Positions 24,523 through 33,821 of a stretch of DNA of 64,000 nt are shown here, piece by piece. Numbering within the stretch: the first letter of the stretch is position 1; every line of letters starts with the position of its first letter. Below the pieces are notes generated by a model. The model worked only from the letters and a program-made list of their open reading frames with translations, was not told where the DNA came from and did no database searches. The stretch lies in the NCBI GenBank assembly GCA_009996515.1, contig JAACZV010000015.1:1-64000 (forward strand), written 5' to 3'. This DNA comes from Comamonadaceae bacterium (GTDB lineage Bacteria; Pseudomonadota; Gammaproteobacteria; Burkholderiales; Burkholderiaceae_C). A program made the translations under genes and the position numbers.

Positions 24523-26517
24523 TCAGGCCTGCATGCCGAGCGCGCGCTCGACGAAGCGGCGCGGCACCGTCGTCTTGGGCACGCGCACCGGGAACCAGGC
24601 GCGGATGTCCTGCTCCAGGCCGATGCCGTGCATGAAGTTGTACAGGCCTTTCTTCAGCCCCTGGCCCAGGCCGTCGTGGTCGGTGGGCGTGGGGTCGACG
24701 AAGGCGATGTCGTTCCTCGCGAAGCGCGCGTCGGCGGGCAGCGGTTGCAGCGTGACGCCGTAGTCCGCCGGGTTCAGGCCCACGGGCGAATGCACCGTGC
24801 AGGCGAAGCGGTGGAAGAAGCCGCTGTGGATGCAGCCGTTCTCGAACAGCTGGCGCACGTACTCGAGGGCGTCCACCGTGTCCTGCGTGGTCTGGGTCGG
24901 GAAGCCGTACATCAGATAGGCATGCACCAGCACGCCGGCGTCGGCGAAGCCCTTGGTCACGCGCGCCACCTGCTCCACGCTGACGCCCTTCTTCATCAGC
25001 TTCAAGAGCCGGTCGGACGCCACCTCCAGCCCGCCCGAGATCGCGATGCAGCCGCTGTCGGCCAGCAGCTGGCACAGCTCGGGCGTGAAGGTTTTTTCAA
25101 AGCGGATATTGCCCCACCAGGAGATGGCCACGCCGCGGCGGATCAGCTCCTCGGCCAGCGCCTTCAGCGCCTTCGGGGGCGCGGCCTCGTCGACGAAGTG
25201 GAAGCCGGTCTGACCGGTCTCCTTCACGATGGCCTCGATGCGGTCCACCAGCACCTCGGCCGACGCGGCCTCGTAGCGCGAGATGTAGTCCAGGCTGACG
25301 TCGCAGAAGCTGCACTTCTTCCAGTAGCAGCCATGCGCCACGGTCAGCTTGTTCCAGCGCCCGTCGCTCCACAGCCGGTTCATGGGGTTGAGCATGTCCA
25401 GCAGCGACAGATAGCGGTCCAGCGGCAGGCCGTCCCAGGTCGGTGTGCCGACCTCGTCGAACGGGATGTCGGGCTCGACGAAGTTCGTGTACCGAACCGT
25501 TGGCCCCCGCGTTCGAGGCCGCGCCTCGCCCGTCCCCCCGAGGGGGGTGAAATCGCCTTGGGGCGGCCCGGCGGCGATTTCCGCGCCCTCGTCGCGCCAG
25601 AACGTGCGCACGAGGCGGGTCTTCGAGCGCTTGCCAGCCACGTGCTCCAGCAGGGCCAGCAGCGGCCGCTCGCCGGCGTCGAGCGTGACGAAATCGAAGA
25701 AGTCGAACACCCGCGGCTCCGCCAGCTCGCGCAGTTCGGTGTTCACGTAGCCGCCGCCGAGCACGGTGATGACGCCGGGCCGTTCGGCCTTGATCGTCTG
25801 CGCAATGCGAAAGGCCGCGTAGACCGAGCCGGGGAAGGGCACGGACAGCAGCACCACGTCGGGCGCGTGCTGCGCCAGCGCCTCGCGGGTCAGCCGCTGC
25901 AGCGTCTGGTCGATCAGGTGCGGCGGCGCGGCCAGCGCGTCGGCCAGCGGATCGAAATAGGCCTGGGCCGCGGCCAGCTTCTCGGCATAGCGCACGAACT
26001 CGAAGCGCGGGTCCACCGCGTCGCGCAACACGTCGGCGAGGTCGTTGAGGAACAGCGTGGCGAGGTGGCGGGCGCGGTCCTGCAGGCCCAGGGCACCGAA
26101 GGCCCAGGCCAGCGGGTCCTCGCCCTCCTCACCGACGTAATGGTCCAGCGATGCGAAGCGCGCGCCCTCGGGCAGGAAGGCGCGCGTGTTGATGCGGTGC
26201 GCGATGGTCGGGTCGCGCCCTTGCAGGAAGGCGATGACGCGCGGTGCGGCGGCGGCGATGGCCGGGAACTCGCCATCGAACCAGGCCGTCTGCGGGGTTT
26301 GCTGCTGCGGCGGCAGGGCCTGCACGGCCGCGCGCAGCTGCGCAAGGCCGGCCGGCGCGAACAGCTCCAGCACCAGCGCCAACGCCAGGTCCACCTGCCG
26401 CGCGTCGACACCGCGCGAGCGCAGAAAGCCGGTCAGGTAGGCGGTGGACGGATAGGGCGTGTTCAGCTGCGTCATCGGGGGGATGACGGCCAGCACGCGG
26501 GGGGACGGGGACTGCAT
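24523..26517 (-). CDS. B12-binding-type radical SAM protein
   Basis: 664 residues. The N-terminal half (about 1-290) resembles a cobalamin-binding Rossmann region (VLAVIPPMTQLNTPYPSTAYL, VVLLSVPFPGS, ITVLGGGYVNTEL). The radical SAM core has the cluster motif GCYWKKCSFCDV. The Cys spacing is C-x4-C-x2-C, not C-x3-C-x2-C, as in other members with a GCxWxKCxFC motif. The reaction is unknown. Residues about 312-332 (AAGPPQGDFTPLGGTGEARP) are encoded by a palindromic repeat (25525-25575) related to the extragenic repeat at 40.5 kb, in frame. The start was set at MQSPSPRVLAV. Upstream in-frame ATGs would add an unlikely Arg/Ala leader. Confidence 0.85.
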   Translation of the reverse strand: MQSPSPRVLAVIPPMTQLNTPYPSTAYLTGFLRSRGVDARQVDLALALVLELFAPAGLAQLRAAVQALPPQQQTPQTAWFDGEFPAIAAAAPRVIAFLQGRDPTIAHRINTRAFLPEGARFASLDHYVGEEGEDPLAWAFGALGLQDRARHLATLFLNDLADVLRDAVDPRFEFVRYAEKLAAAQAYFDPLADALAAPPHLIDQTLQRLTREALAQHAPDVVLLSVPFPGSVYAAFRIAQTIKAERPGVITVLGGGYVNTELRELAEPRVFDFFDFVTLDAGERPLLALLEHVAGKRSKTRLVRTFWRDEGAEIAAGPPQGDFTPLGGTGEARPRTRGPTVRYTNFVEPDIPFDEVGTPTWDGLPLDRYLSLLDMLNPMNRLWSDGRWNKLTVAHGCYWKKCSFCDVSLDYISRYEAASAEVLVDRIEAIVKETGQTGFHFVDEAAPPKALKALAEELIRRGVAISWWGNIRFEKTFTPELCQLLADSGCIAISGGLEVASDRLLKLMKKGVSVEQVARVTKGFADAGVLVHAYLMYGFPTQTTQDTVDALEYVRQLFENGCIHSGFFHRFACTVHSPVGLNPADYGVTLQPLPADARFARNDIAFVDPTPTDHDGLGQGLKKGLYNFMHGIGLEQDIRAWFPVRVPKTTVPRRFVERALGMQA
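25525..25575. repeat. REP-like palindromic element inside the radical SAM gene
   Basis: The segment holds CCCCCCGAGGGGGG and the 17-mer CTTGGGGCGGCCCGGCG (25557-25573), with 11 nt between the shared cores. The same pair of cores, spaced 12 nt, appears in both copies of the tandem repeat at 40.5 kb. Here it is translated without breaking the frame. Confidence 0.6.
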
Positions 26518-26586
26518 GGCCGGGATTGTCGTTCCGCATGCGACCACCGCGCCGGCCATCGAGCGGCGGCAGGCTCGTGGGAGCAC

Positions 26587-26946
26587 TCAAAGCCAAGCTA
26601 GCGAAAGCATGGGCCAGACGATGAGCCCGACAAAGATCAACAGCCCCAGAAACAACGATGCATACCAACGCACGACGCGTTGCACAACGCCCGGCAGCCT
26701 GCCGATGAATCGGCTGCCCGGTTGCAGGCTCCCGCGTTCTGGATGCAACCAGAAGCAGGCGCAGAGCAGCGCCCAGGGGACAAAGATGACCGGCCCGGCC
26801 AGTGCCGCAGCCACGGCGGCCACATCGGCAGGCGCTTGTGTCAGCGCAGCGGGCAGCGCCGCCATGCCGAGCAGCGATGCCGCCAGCAACCACCCGCGAC
26901 GCGGGAACCAGCGTGCGGCAAGGTGCGTGGCCCGCGTTGGAGACAT
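26587..26946 (-). CDS. Small hypothetical membrane protein
   Basis: 119 residues from the ATG at 26946. A GTG at 27003 overlapping the GMC gene's end is an alternative. Three hydrophobic segments: about 17-38 (GWLLAASLLGMAALPAALT), 42-66 (AAVAAALAGPVIFVPWALLCACFWL) and 93-117 (LFLGLLIFVGLIVWPMLSL). No family recognised. It lies between the GMC oxidoreductase and the radical SAM gene on the same strand. Its G+C content is slightly lower than the neighbours. Confidence 0.65.
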   Translation of the reverse strand: MSPTRATHLAARWFPRRGWLLAASLLGMAALPAALTQAPADVAAVAAALAGPVIFVPWALLCACFWLHPERGSLQPGSRFIGRLPGVVQRVVRWYASLFLGLLIFVGLIVWPMLSLAWL

Positions 26947-26987
26947 GGGGGGGTCGAAACTGGCGAGGATGCGCAGCCGTGGAGAGG

Positions 26988-28649
26988 TCAACCCACCATC
27001 CACCCCGCCAGCTTCTCCGCAATCATCAAGGTCGGCGAGTTCGTGTTGCCGCTCGTGATGGTCGGCATCACGCTGGCGTCCGCCACGCGCAGCCCCGTCA
27101 CGCCGCGCACGCGCAGCCGGGAGTCCACCACCGCACCGGCGTCGTCCGCGCGGCCCATGCGGCAGGTGCCCACCGGATGGAAGATGGTGGTCGCGATGTC
27201 GCCGGCCAGGCGGGCCAGCTCCTCGTCGCTCTGGAACTGCGGCCCGGGCCTGTATTCCTCGGGCTTGAAGCCGGCCAGCGCCGGCTGGGCCACGATGTTG
27301 CGCGTGATGCGCAGGCTTTGCGCGGCCACCCGGCGGTCCTCGTCCGTGCTCAGGTAGTTGGGCCGGATCGCCGGCGCCACCGTCGCGTCGGACGACGTGA
27401 TGGTCACCGTGCCGCGGCTGGTCGGATTCAGGTTGCAGACGCTGGCCGTGAAGGCATTGAAGCCGTGCAGCGGCTCACCGAAGGCGTCCAGCGACAGCGG
27501 CTGCACGTGGTACTCCAGGTCGGGCCAGGTCTTGTCGGGGCTGCTGCGCGTGAAGGCGCCCAGCTGCGACGGCGCCATGCTCATGGGGCCGCTGCGGCGC
27601 AGCGCGTATTCCAGGGCTATCGTGGCCTTGCCCAGCAGCGAGGCGGCGCGCGTGTTCAGCGTCCTGGCGCCCTGCACCTTGTAGACGGCCCGGATCTGCA
27701 GATGGTCCTGCAGGTTGGCGCCCACGCCGGGCAGGTCCTGCTCCACCGCCAGCCCCAGGCCTTGCAGCAGCGGCGCCGGGCCCAGGCCCGACAGCTGCAG
27801 GATCTGCGGCGAGCCGATGGCACCGGCCGCCAGGATGACCTCGCCGCCGACATTCAGCCAGGGCTGCTCCACGCCATGCGGCGTCAGTACCTCCACGCCG
27901 CTGCAGCGCAGGCCGGCGTCGTCGCGCAGCAGGCGCAGCCGGCGCACCTGGGCACCGGTCCACAGCTCGAAGTTGGGCCGCCCCAGGCAGGTGGGCCGCA
28001 GGAAGGCCTTGGCCGCGTTCCAGCGCAGGCCCTTGCGCTGGTTGACCTCGAAATAGCCCACGCCCTCGTTGTTGCCGCCGTTGAAATCCTCCGTCGCCGG
28101 GATGCCGGCCTGGGTTGCGGCGGCGGCGAACGCGTCCAGGATGGGCCAGCGCAGCCGCTGGCGCTCCACCCGCCATTCGCCCTTGCGGCCGGGCAGCGGG
28201 CCGTGCAGGGCCGCAAAGCCCTCGGGCGCCGTGTCGGGCTTGTCCAGCCGCCAGTGGCTCTCGTGGCGGCGAAAGGCGGGCAGCACGCGCTCCCAGCGCC
28301 AGGTGTCGTCGCCGGTCAGGTCGGCCCAATGCTCGTAGTCGCGGCTCTGGCCACGCATATAGATCATGCCGTTGATGCTGGAGCTGCCGCCCAGCACCTT
28401 GCCGCGCGGATAGCGCAGGCTGCGGCCGTTCAGGCCCGGCTCGGCCGCCGTGCTGAAGCACCAGTCGGTGCGCGGGTTGCCTATGCAGTAGAGGTAGCCG
28501 ACCGGGATGTGGATCCAGTGGTAGTCGTCCTTGCCACCGGCCTCGATGAGCAGCACGCGCTTGTCGCGCTGCGCGCTGAGGCGGTTCGCCAGCAGGCAGC
28601 CGGCGGTGCCGGCGCCCACGATGATGTAGTCGAAACCTGATGGGGACAT
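26988..28649 (-). CDS. GMC-family FAD oxidoreductase (choline/alcohol dehydrogenase-like)
   Basis: 553 residues. The N-terminal FAD-binding motif is DYIIVGAGTAGCLLANRL. GMC signature 1 includes GKVLGGSSSINGMIYMRG and signature 2 AGAIGSPQILQLSGLG. The C-terminal catalytic His is in FHPVGTCRMG, with the second His/Asn region in TSGNTNSPTLMIAEKL. It is closest in pattern to BetA/AlkJ-type dehydrogenases that oxidise primary alcohols and pass electrons to the respiratory chain. No choline-transport or aldehyde dehydrogenase gene accompanies it, so the substrate is open. Confidence 0.92.
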   Translation of the reverse strand: MSPSGFDYIIVGAGTAGCLLANRLSAQRDKRVLLIEAGGKDDYHWIHIPVGYLYCIGNPRTDWCFSTAAEPGLNGRSLRYPRGKVLGGSSSINGMIYMRGQSRDYEHWADLTGDDTWRWERVLPAFRRHESHWRLDKPDTAPEGFAALHGPLPGRKGEWRVERQRLRWPILDAFAAAATQAGIPATEDFNGGNNEGVGYFEVNQRKGLRWNAAKAFLRPTCLGRPNFELWTGAQVRRLRLLRDDAGLRCSGVEVLTPHGVEQPWLNVGGEVILAAGAIGSPQILQLSGLGPAPLLQGLGLAVEQDLPGVGANLQDHLQIRAVYKVQGARTLNTRAASLLGKATIALEYALRRSGPMSMAPSQLGAFTRSSPDKTWPDLEYHVQPLSLDAFGEPLHGFNAFTASVCNLNPTSRGTVTITSSDATVAPAIRPNYLSTDEDRRVAAQSLRITRNIVAQPALAGFKPEEYRPGPQFQSDEELARLAGDIATTIFHPVGTCRMGRADDAGAVVDSRLRVRGVTGLRVADASVMPTITSGNTNSPTLMIAEKLAGWMVG

Positions 28650-28696
28650 GGGGCGCTAACGGTGGCGTGCAGTGAGGATGCAGGCCCTAGCGTAAT

Positions 28697-29992
28697 TCAC
28701 GCCTCGTCCGGCGCGCGGCCCAGGCGGTACCAGTCCAGCTTGCGCGTGAGCGTCATCACGGCCGCCAGCACCGCGAACAGCAGCAGCGCGCCTATGACCA
28801 GGGCCGTCTGCTCGCGGCTCAGCAGCACATAGAGCGCGCCGTACAGCAGCGCGATGCCGCCGCCGAAGGCCGCGCCGCGCCGCCAGCTGCCCAGCATGGC
28901 CGCGGCGTACTGCGTCAGCACGGCGGCCGCCGCGCCGGCCGCGATCAGGTAGGCCGCGACGAAGGGCAGGTGTTCCGACAGGCTGAGCAGCAGCAGGAAG
29001 AACAGGCTCAGCGCCAGGCCCACCAGCAGGTATTGCACCGGGTGCACGCGCCGGCCCGTCAGCAGCTCGGTCAGGCCCACGGTGACGAAGGTCAGCGCGA
29101 TGAACATCAGGCCGTACTTGATGGCGCGGTCGCTCAACACATAGGGGTTCACGGGGTCGATCAGCTCGACGTCCAGCGTGTCCGGGCTCTTCTCGCCAAC
29201 GGCCACCTGGCCGGCGGCGTTGCTGGCCAGCTCGGTGACCTTCCAGCTCGCCTGGAATCCGCTGGCGTCGACCTGGCGGTCCGTCGGCAGGAAGCGGCCG
29301 CCGAAGCTGGGGTGCGGCCAGCTCGACTGCAGCCGCATGGTCATGCTGCCGGCGGCCGGCACCACGGCGAGGCGCTCGGTGCCCACGATGTCCAGCGCCA
29401 GCGTCAGCGACAGCGCCTGGTCCGGGCGCAGATCCGGCAATGGGGCGTGCAGGCCGCTGCGGTAGGCGGCATCCGTGGTCCCGGGCTTGACGCCCAGCGA
29501 CCGGCCCTCGCGCTGCAGCTCGACGTGGCGCAGGCCGCGCGCATCGCTGACCGAGACCATCACGGTCGCGTCGCCGCAGTCCAGCCGGCTGCCCGGGTGT
29601 TCGCCGCGCGGGGTCAACGCCACGGTGTCGCTCCAGTGCGCCGCCAGCTCGAGCTTGCCGGCATAGGTGTTGATCTTGAACAGGCCGCGATAGCGGGTTT
29701 CCGGAACGAGGCTGCCGTTCACGTCCAGCCGGGCCGGCGTGGCCATCAACGTGAAATGACGCGACTCGTTGTCGCCCCGGCCGCTGACCCAGGTTTCCTT
29801 GCAACTGCGCGTCAGCAAGGGGCCCAGCAGCATCTGGGCCCCGGCAAAAGCCTGCTCGACGCTGCGCGCGGCCTCCATCTGGCGGGCCTGGCGTTCCTGC
29901 ACCAGCCCGCCGATCTGGGCCAGCACGATGCATAGCAGGACGGAAACAACGGCCAGGACGGCCAGCTTGGCAAAGGTGGGGTTGAGTTTCAT
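28697..29992 (-). CDS. creD: CreD-family inner-membrane protein
   Basis: 431 residues. An N-terminal helix (about 8-30, LAVLAVVSVLLCIVLAQIGG) precedes a large periplasmic domain (about 35-280). Five or six C-terminal helices include LLVGLALSLFFLLLLSLSEHLPF. This is the CreD (Cet) layout, and the gene follows creB and creC. CreD affects envelope integrity and, in several Proteobacteria, beta-lactam and colicin responses as part of the CreBC regulon. It starts 59 nt after the creC stop. Direct control by CreB is the known pattern in the family, but I have not identified a cre tag here. Confidence 0.9.
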   Translation of the reverse strand: MKLNPTFAKLAVLAVVSVLLCIVLAQIGGLVQERQARQMEAARSVEQAFAGAQMLLGPLLTRSCKETWVSGRGDNESRHFTLMATPARLDVNGSLVPETRYRGLFKINTYAGKLELAAHWSDTVALTPRGEHPGSRLDCGDATVMVSVSDARGLRHVELQREGRSLGVKPGTTDAAYRSGLHAPLPDLRPDQALSLTLALDIVGTERLAVVPAAGSMTMRLQSSWPHPSFGGRFLPTDRQVDASGFQASWKVTELASNAAGQVAVGEKSPDTLDVELIDPVNPYVLSDRAIKYGLMFIALTFVTVGLTELLTGRRVHPVQYLLVGLALSLFFLLLLSLSEHLPFVAAYLIAAGAAAAVLTQYAAAMLGSWRRGAAFGGGIALLYGALYVLLSREQTALVIGALLLFAVLAAVMTLTRKLDWYRLGRAPDEA

Positions 29993-30051
29993 GCCGCCAG
30001 CATCGCCAGCGTCGGTGAGGCCATGACGAGCTGTGTGAAGCCGGCGTGAAG

Positions 30052-31473
30052 TCAGCGCGGCAGGATGAGCATCACCCGCAGGCCCGGCTCGGCCGCCTCG
30101 AAGGCCAGCCGGCCGCCGTGCAGCGCCGCCACCCGCCGCGCGATGGCCAGGCCCAGGCCCGAGCCCTTGACCAGGCTGCCCGGCCGCGCCGTCGAGAAGA
30201 AGCGTCGGCCCAGCTGGGCAAAGCCGGCCGGCGGCACGCCGGGGCCATGGTCGCGCAGGCTCAGGCGGGCGCTGGTGGGCGTTGCGCTGACGGCCAGTTC
30301 CAGCGTCGAGCCGGCGGGCGCGAAGTCGATGGCGTTGACGAGCAGGTTGCCGAAGGCCAGCTCCAGCAGGGCCGGGTCGGCCTGCACGACCACCTCCTCG
30401 CGGGCCGTCCAGACGATGCGCAAGCCTTGCCGCTCCAGCCTGGGGGCCTGGCGCCGCAACTGGGCCTCGGCCCAGTCGGCCAGTGCGACCCGCTGGCGCC
30501 CGCCCGGGCCCACCTGGGCTTCGAGCTGCGACAGGGCCAGCACCCGCTCCACCAGCGTCTGCAGCCGCGCGGTCTGGTCCAGCACCTGGGCGGCGAAGCG
30601 CTGGCGGTCAGCCGCGGGCAGTTCATCCTGCAGCAGCTCGCCGCTGGCGCGCAGCGCCGCCAGCGGGCTCTTCAGCTCATGGGTCAGCGCGCGCACATCG
30701 TGCTCCAGCTGCTCGCGGCCCTCCAGGCGGCGGCGCATGTCGTCCATCGCCACGGCCAGCTCGCCCAGTTCGCCGGGCACGGCCGGCAGCGTCTGGGCCT
30801 GGCCGGCCTGGGCCTGCTGGGCGAAGCGGCGCAGCCGCCGCACCGAGGCCACCAGCCACAAGGTCACCGCCACGCCGACGACCAGGCTGGCCGCCAGCAA
30901 GGCGGCACCGGCCCAAAACACGCGGCGCTCGGCGCGGTCGATGAAGCGCTGCACGCTGGCCACCGGCTTGGCCACGCTGACGACGCCCAGCGTGCGCCCC
31001 CCCTGCAGCACGGGCGCGGCGACGACGAGGATGGTGCTGCGGTCGTCGCTGGCATAGCGCGTCGAGCGTGCGCCATAGTCGCCGCGCAGCGTCAGCGCCA
31101 CGTCGCGCCATTGCGAGTAGTCCTGCCCCACGGCCGAGGGCTGGCCGGAGTCCAGCACGACGCGGCCGGCGGCGTCGGTCACGTAGATGCGCAGCGTCAG
31201 GCTCTGCTTGCGCAGCCCCCAGATCGGCACGTCGACCTCGCGTGCCGCATAGCGCTGCAGCTGCGTGGCCAGGCGGCCGTCGGGCAGCGGCCGGCCCAGC
31301 GCCAGCTCATCGGCGGCGACCTCGGCCAGCAGATGGGCCGTGTCCACCATCAGGTCTTCCATGACCTCGCGCACGCTGGGCTTGACCTCGGCCAGGAAGA
31401 CCTTGAGCAGCAGCACGGCGCTGAGGCCGGCAATGAGGAAGAAGCCGAAGAAGACCCTGAGCCCGAGTCTCAT
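30052..31473 (-). CDS. creC: Sensor histidine kinase CreC
   Basis: 473 residues. The first helix is at about 7-25, the periplasmic sensor at about 30-185 (VYVTDAAGRVVLDSG), the second helix at about 187-208, then a HAMP linker, H-box RALTHELKSPLAALR (H265), N-box and G-boxes (LRDHGPGVPP, GSGLGLAIARRVAALHGG). It is the CreC-type kinase judged by the adjoining creB and creD. It begins 3 nt after the creB stop, so the two are coupled. Confidence 0.92.
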   Translation of the reverse strand: MRLGLRVFFGFFLIAGLSAVLLLKVFLAEVKPSVREVMEDLMVDTAHLLAEVAADELALGRPLPDGRLATQLQRYAAREVDVPIWGLRKQSLTLRIYVTDAAGRVVLDSGQPSAVGQDYSQWRDVALTLRGDYGARSTRYASDDRSTILVVAAPVLQGGRTLGVVSVAKPVASVQRFIDRAERRVFWAGAALLAASLVVGVAVTLWLVASVRRLRRFAQQAQAGQAQTLPAVPGELGELAVAMDDMRRRLEGREQLEHDVRALTHELKSPLAALRASGELLQDELPAADRQRFAAQVLDQTARLQTLVERVLALSQLEAQVGPGGRQRVALADWAEAQLRRQAPRLERQGLRIVWTAREEVVVQADPALLELAFGNLLVNAIDFAPAGSTLELAVSATPTSARLSLRDHGPGVPPAGFAQLGRRFFSTARPGSLVKGSGLGLAIARRVAALHGGRLAFEAAEPGLRVMLILPR

Positions 31474-31476
31474 CGG

Positions 31477-32145
31477 CTAGGGCTCCAGCGAGTAGCCCAG
31501 GCCACGGTGGGTCTTGATGGGGTCGCGGCCCGGCGCGGCCTCACGCAGCTTGGCGCGCAGCGTCTTGATGTGGGTGTCCACGGTGCGGTCGCCGCTATCG
31601 GCGCTCGTGCCCCAGACGGCGTCCAGCAGGCTGTCGCGCGAATGGATGCGCTGCGGCGCCTGCAGCAGCTGGAGCAGCAGGCCCAGCTCCAGCTTGGTGA
31701 GGCTGAGCGGCTGGCCGTCCAGATGCACGCGGGCCCCGTTGACGACGAAGCCCGGCGCAGCCGGCGGCACCGCCTGGGCACGGCGCAGCAGCGCACGCAC
31801 GCGGGCCACCAGCTCGCGCGGGCTGAAGGGCTTGGCGAGGTAGTCGTCGGCGCCCAGCTCCAGGCCCAGCACGCGGTCCAGCTCCTCGCTGCGCGCGCTC
31901 AGCACGATGACGGGCAGGCGGGCGAGCTGGGGCTGCGGGTCGCCGCGCAGCTCGCGGCACAGGTCCAGGCCATGGCCGTCGGGCAGGCCGACGTCGAGGA
32001 TGAGCAGTTCGGGGACGGGGGCCGCGCGCAGCCGCTCGCGCGCCTCGGCCAGCCAGGCACGGTGCTCGACGGCAAAGCCCTCGCGGCGCAGCGCGAACGC
32101 GACCGTGTCCGCGATGGCGGGGTCGTCCTCGAGCAGCAGGATCAA
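31477..32145 (-). CDS. creB: Response regulator CreB (OmpR family)
   Basis: 222 residues from a TTG start that overlaps the nitronate monooxygenase stop (TTGA), with an AAAGG box 10 nt upstream. Receiver domain: LLLEDDPAIAD, D51 in LILDVGLPDGHGLDL, KPFSPRELVARV. The winged-helix domain has LTKLELGLLLQLLQAP and VDTHIKTLRAKLRE. Regulates creD and metabolic genes in the CreBC system. The order nitronate monooxygenase, creB, creC, creD is unbroken. Confidence 0.92.
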   Translation of the reverse strand: MILLLEDDPAIADTVAFALRREGFAVEHRAWLAEARERLRAAPVPELLILDVGLPDGHGLDLCRELRGDPQPQLARLPVIVLSARSEELDRVLGLELGADDYLAKPFSPRELVARVRALLRRAQAVPPAAPGFVVNGARVHLDGQPLSLTKLELGLLLQLLQAPQRIHSRDSLLDAVWGTSADSGDRTVDTHIKTLRAKLREAAPGRDPIKTHRGLGYSLEP

Positions 32146-33170
32146 GTGCGCCAGCCTTTCGCCAATGCCGCGACCAGTTGTTCGGCCGTCGCCGGCACGC
32201 GGTTCAGCGGCAGGGCCTGGCCGGCCCACAGGCTGATGAACTCGGCCCGGCCGGCCCTGGCCGCGGCCTGGCGCAGGGGGCGGCTGGCGGCATTGGGCTG
32301 GGGGAAGTCGGGCAGGGCCGCGCCGTCCAGCTCGCGCGTCACGCGGTTGGCCAGGCCTCGCGCCAGCCGGCCGGAGAAGGCGCGCGTCAGCGTCGAGTCG
32401 GCGTCGCCGGCCGCCAGCAGCGCCGCGCGGTAGGCCGGCGACAGCGGGCACTCGTCGACCAGCAGGAAGGCCGTGCCGACGGCCACGCCGCTGGCGCCCA
32501 GCGCCTGGGCCGCCGCGACGCCGCGGGCGTCGGCGATGCCGCCGGCGGCCAGCACCGGGATGTCCAGCGCATCGACCAGCTGCGGCACCAGGGCCATGGT
32601 GCCGATCAGCGCGCCCTCGGGGCTGCCCAGGAAGCCGCCGCGATGGCCGCCGGCCTCATAGCCCTGGGCCACGACGGCATCGACACCGCTGGCCTGCAGC
32701 GCCCGCCCCTCGGCGACCTGCGTGGCCGTGCCCACCACGATGAAACCCTGAGCCCGCAGCGCCGCCACCCGCGCCGCGCCCGGGTCGCCCATGACGAAGC
32801 TGATGACGGCCGGCCGGGCGGCGACGGCGGCCGCCAGCTGGGCCTCGAAGTCCTCCTCGCAGCGCTCGGGCCGCTCCGGTGCCGGCAGGCCCAGCTCGGC
32901 ATGCCAGGCGGCCAGGCGGGCCAGGTAGGCGTCCAGCGCGGCGTCGTCGCGCCGCCAGGGCTGGGGGCAGAACAGGTTGATGCCGAAGGGCCGGTCGGTG
33001 CGGGCGCGGATGTCGGCCGCGACCTCGGCGATGCGGGCCGGCGCCAGATAGGCCGCGCCCAGCTGGCCGAAGCCGCCGCCCGCGCTGACCGCCGCGACCA
33101 GGGCCGCGCTGGCGGCCTCGCCGGCCATGGGGGCCATCCAGACGGGCGGCAGGTCGAAGAGGCGGCCCAT
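32142..33170 (-). CDS. Nitronate monooxygenase / FMN-dependent 2-nitropropane dioxygenase-like
   Basis: 342 residues of a TIM-barrel flavoprotein. Typical blocks: WMAPMAGEAASAALVAAVSAGG at the N-terminus, RPFGINLFCPQ, AQGYEAGGHRGGF as phosphate/FMN loop, and PVLAAGGIADARGVAAAQ with ASGVAVGTAFLL. The family detoxifies propionate-3-nitronate or reduces quinones. It is the second gene of a leftward run, 9 nt after marC, and its stop overlaps creB (TTGA). The link to the Cre system is not a known one. Confidence 0.9.
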   Translation of the reverse strand: MGRLFDLPPVWMAPMAGEAASAALVAAVSAGGGFGQLGAAYLAPARIAEVAADIRARTDRPFGINLFCPQPWRRDDAALDAYLARLAAWHAELGLPAPERPERCEEDFEAQLAAAVAARPAVISFVMGDPGAARVAALRAQGFIVVGTATQVAEGRALQASGVDAVVAQGYEAGGHRGGFLGSPEGALIGTMALVPQLVDALDIPVLAAGGIADARGVAAAQALGASGVAVGTAFLLVDECPLSPAYRAALLAAGDADSTLTRAFSGRLARGLANRVTRELDGAALPDFPQPNAASRPLRQAAARAGRAEFISLWAGQALPLNRVPATAEQLVAALAKGWRT

Positions 33171-33179
33171 GGCGGTGGC

Positions 33180-33821
33180 TCAGCTGAAGGAGCGCGCGGC
33201 CAGCACCGGGAAGAGCTTGATCAGGCCGTCGGACAGCAGCTCGACGGCCAGCGCGGCCAGGATCAGGCCCATCAGCCGCGTCATGATGTTGATGCCGGTC
33301 TGGCCCAGCACCTTGGCGATCTTGCTGCTGGCCGAGAACGTGAGGAAGGTGACCAGCCCGACCACCACGCCGTAGCCGCACAGCACCGCCAACTCCCACC
33401 AGTGGCGGGTCTTGTCGGCATAGATCACCATCGTCGAGATGGTGGCCGGGCCGGTCAGCAGCGGGATGGCCAGCGGCACGACGGCGATGCTGGCGCCCGC
33501 GTCGGCCTTGCTGGAGCCCTCGGTGACGTCCTCCGTGCGCGCCTCGGCCGGCTTGGCGTTGAGCATCTGCAGCGAGCTGATCAACAGCAGGCAGCCGCCG
33601 CCGACCTGGAAGCTGGCCAGCGAGATGTTGAAGAACTCGATGATCTTCAGCCCGAACAGCGCGCTCAGGGCGATGACGATGCCGGCCGTGCAGGCGCTGA
33701 CCAGGATGGTGCGGCGCCGCTGCTGGCGCGTGAAGGCGGACGTGAAGTGGATGAAGAAGGGCACCACGCCGACCGGGTTGACGATGGCCAGCAGCGCGAC
33801 GAGAGGCTTGTAAATATCCAT
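33180..33821 (-). CDS. MarC-family integral membrane protein
   Basis: 213 residues with six predicted helices, the MarC/NAAT layout. Recognisable parts are LVALLAIVNPVGVVPFF near the start, IPLLTGPATISTMVIYA in the middle and TGINIMTRLMGLILAALAVELLSDG near the end. The transport substrate of most members is unknown. It is the first gene of the marC-nitronate monooxygenase-creBCD run. Its start is divergent from the retron-like locus, with about 90 nt between the ATG and the proposed structured RNA. Confidence 0.9.
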   Translation of the reverse strand: MDIYKPLVALLAIVNPVGVVPFFIHFTSAFTRQQRRRTILVSACTAGIVIALSALFGLKIIEFFNISLASFQVGGGCLLLISSLQMLNAKPAEARTEDVTEGSSKADAGASIAVVPLAIPLLTGPATISTMVIYADKTRHWWELAVLCGYGVVVGLVTFLTFSASSKIAKVLGQTGINIMTRLMGLILAALAVELLSDGLIKLFPVLAARSFS

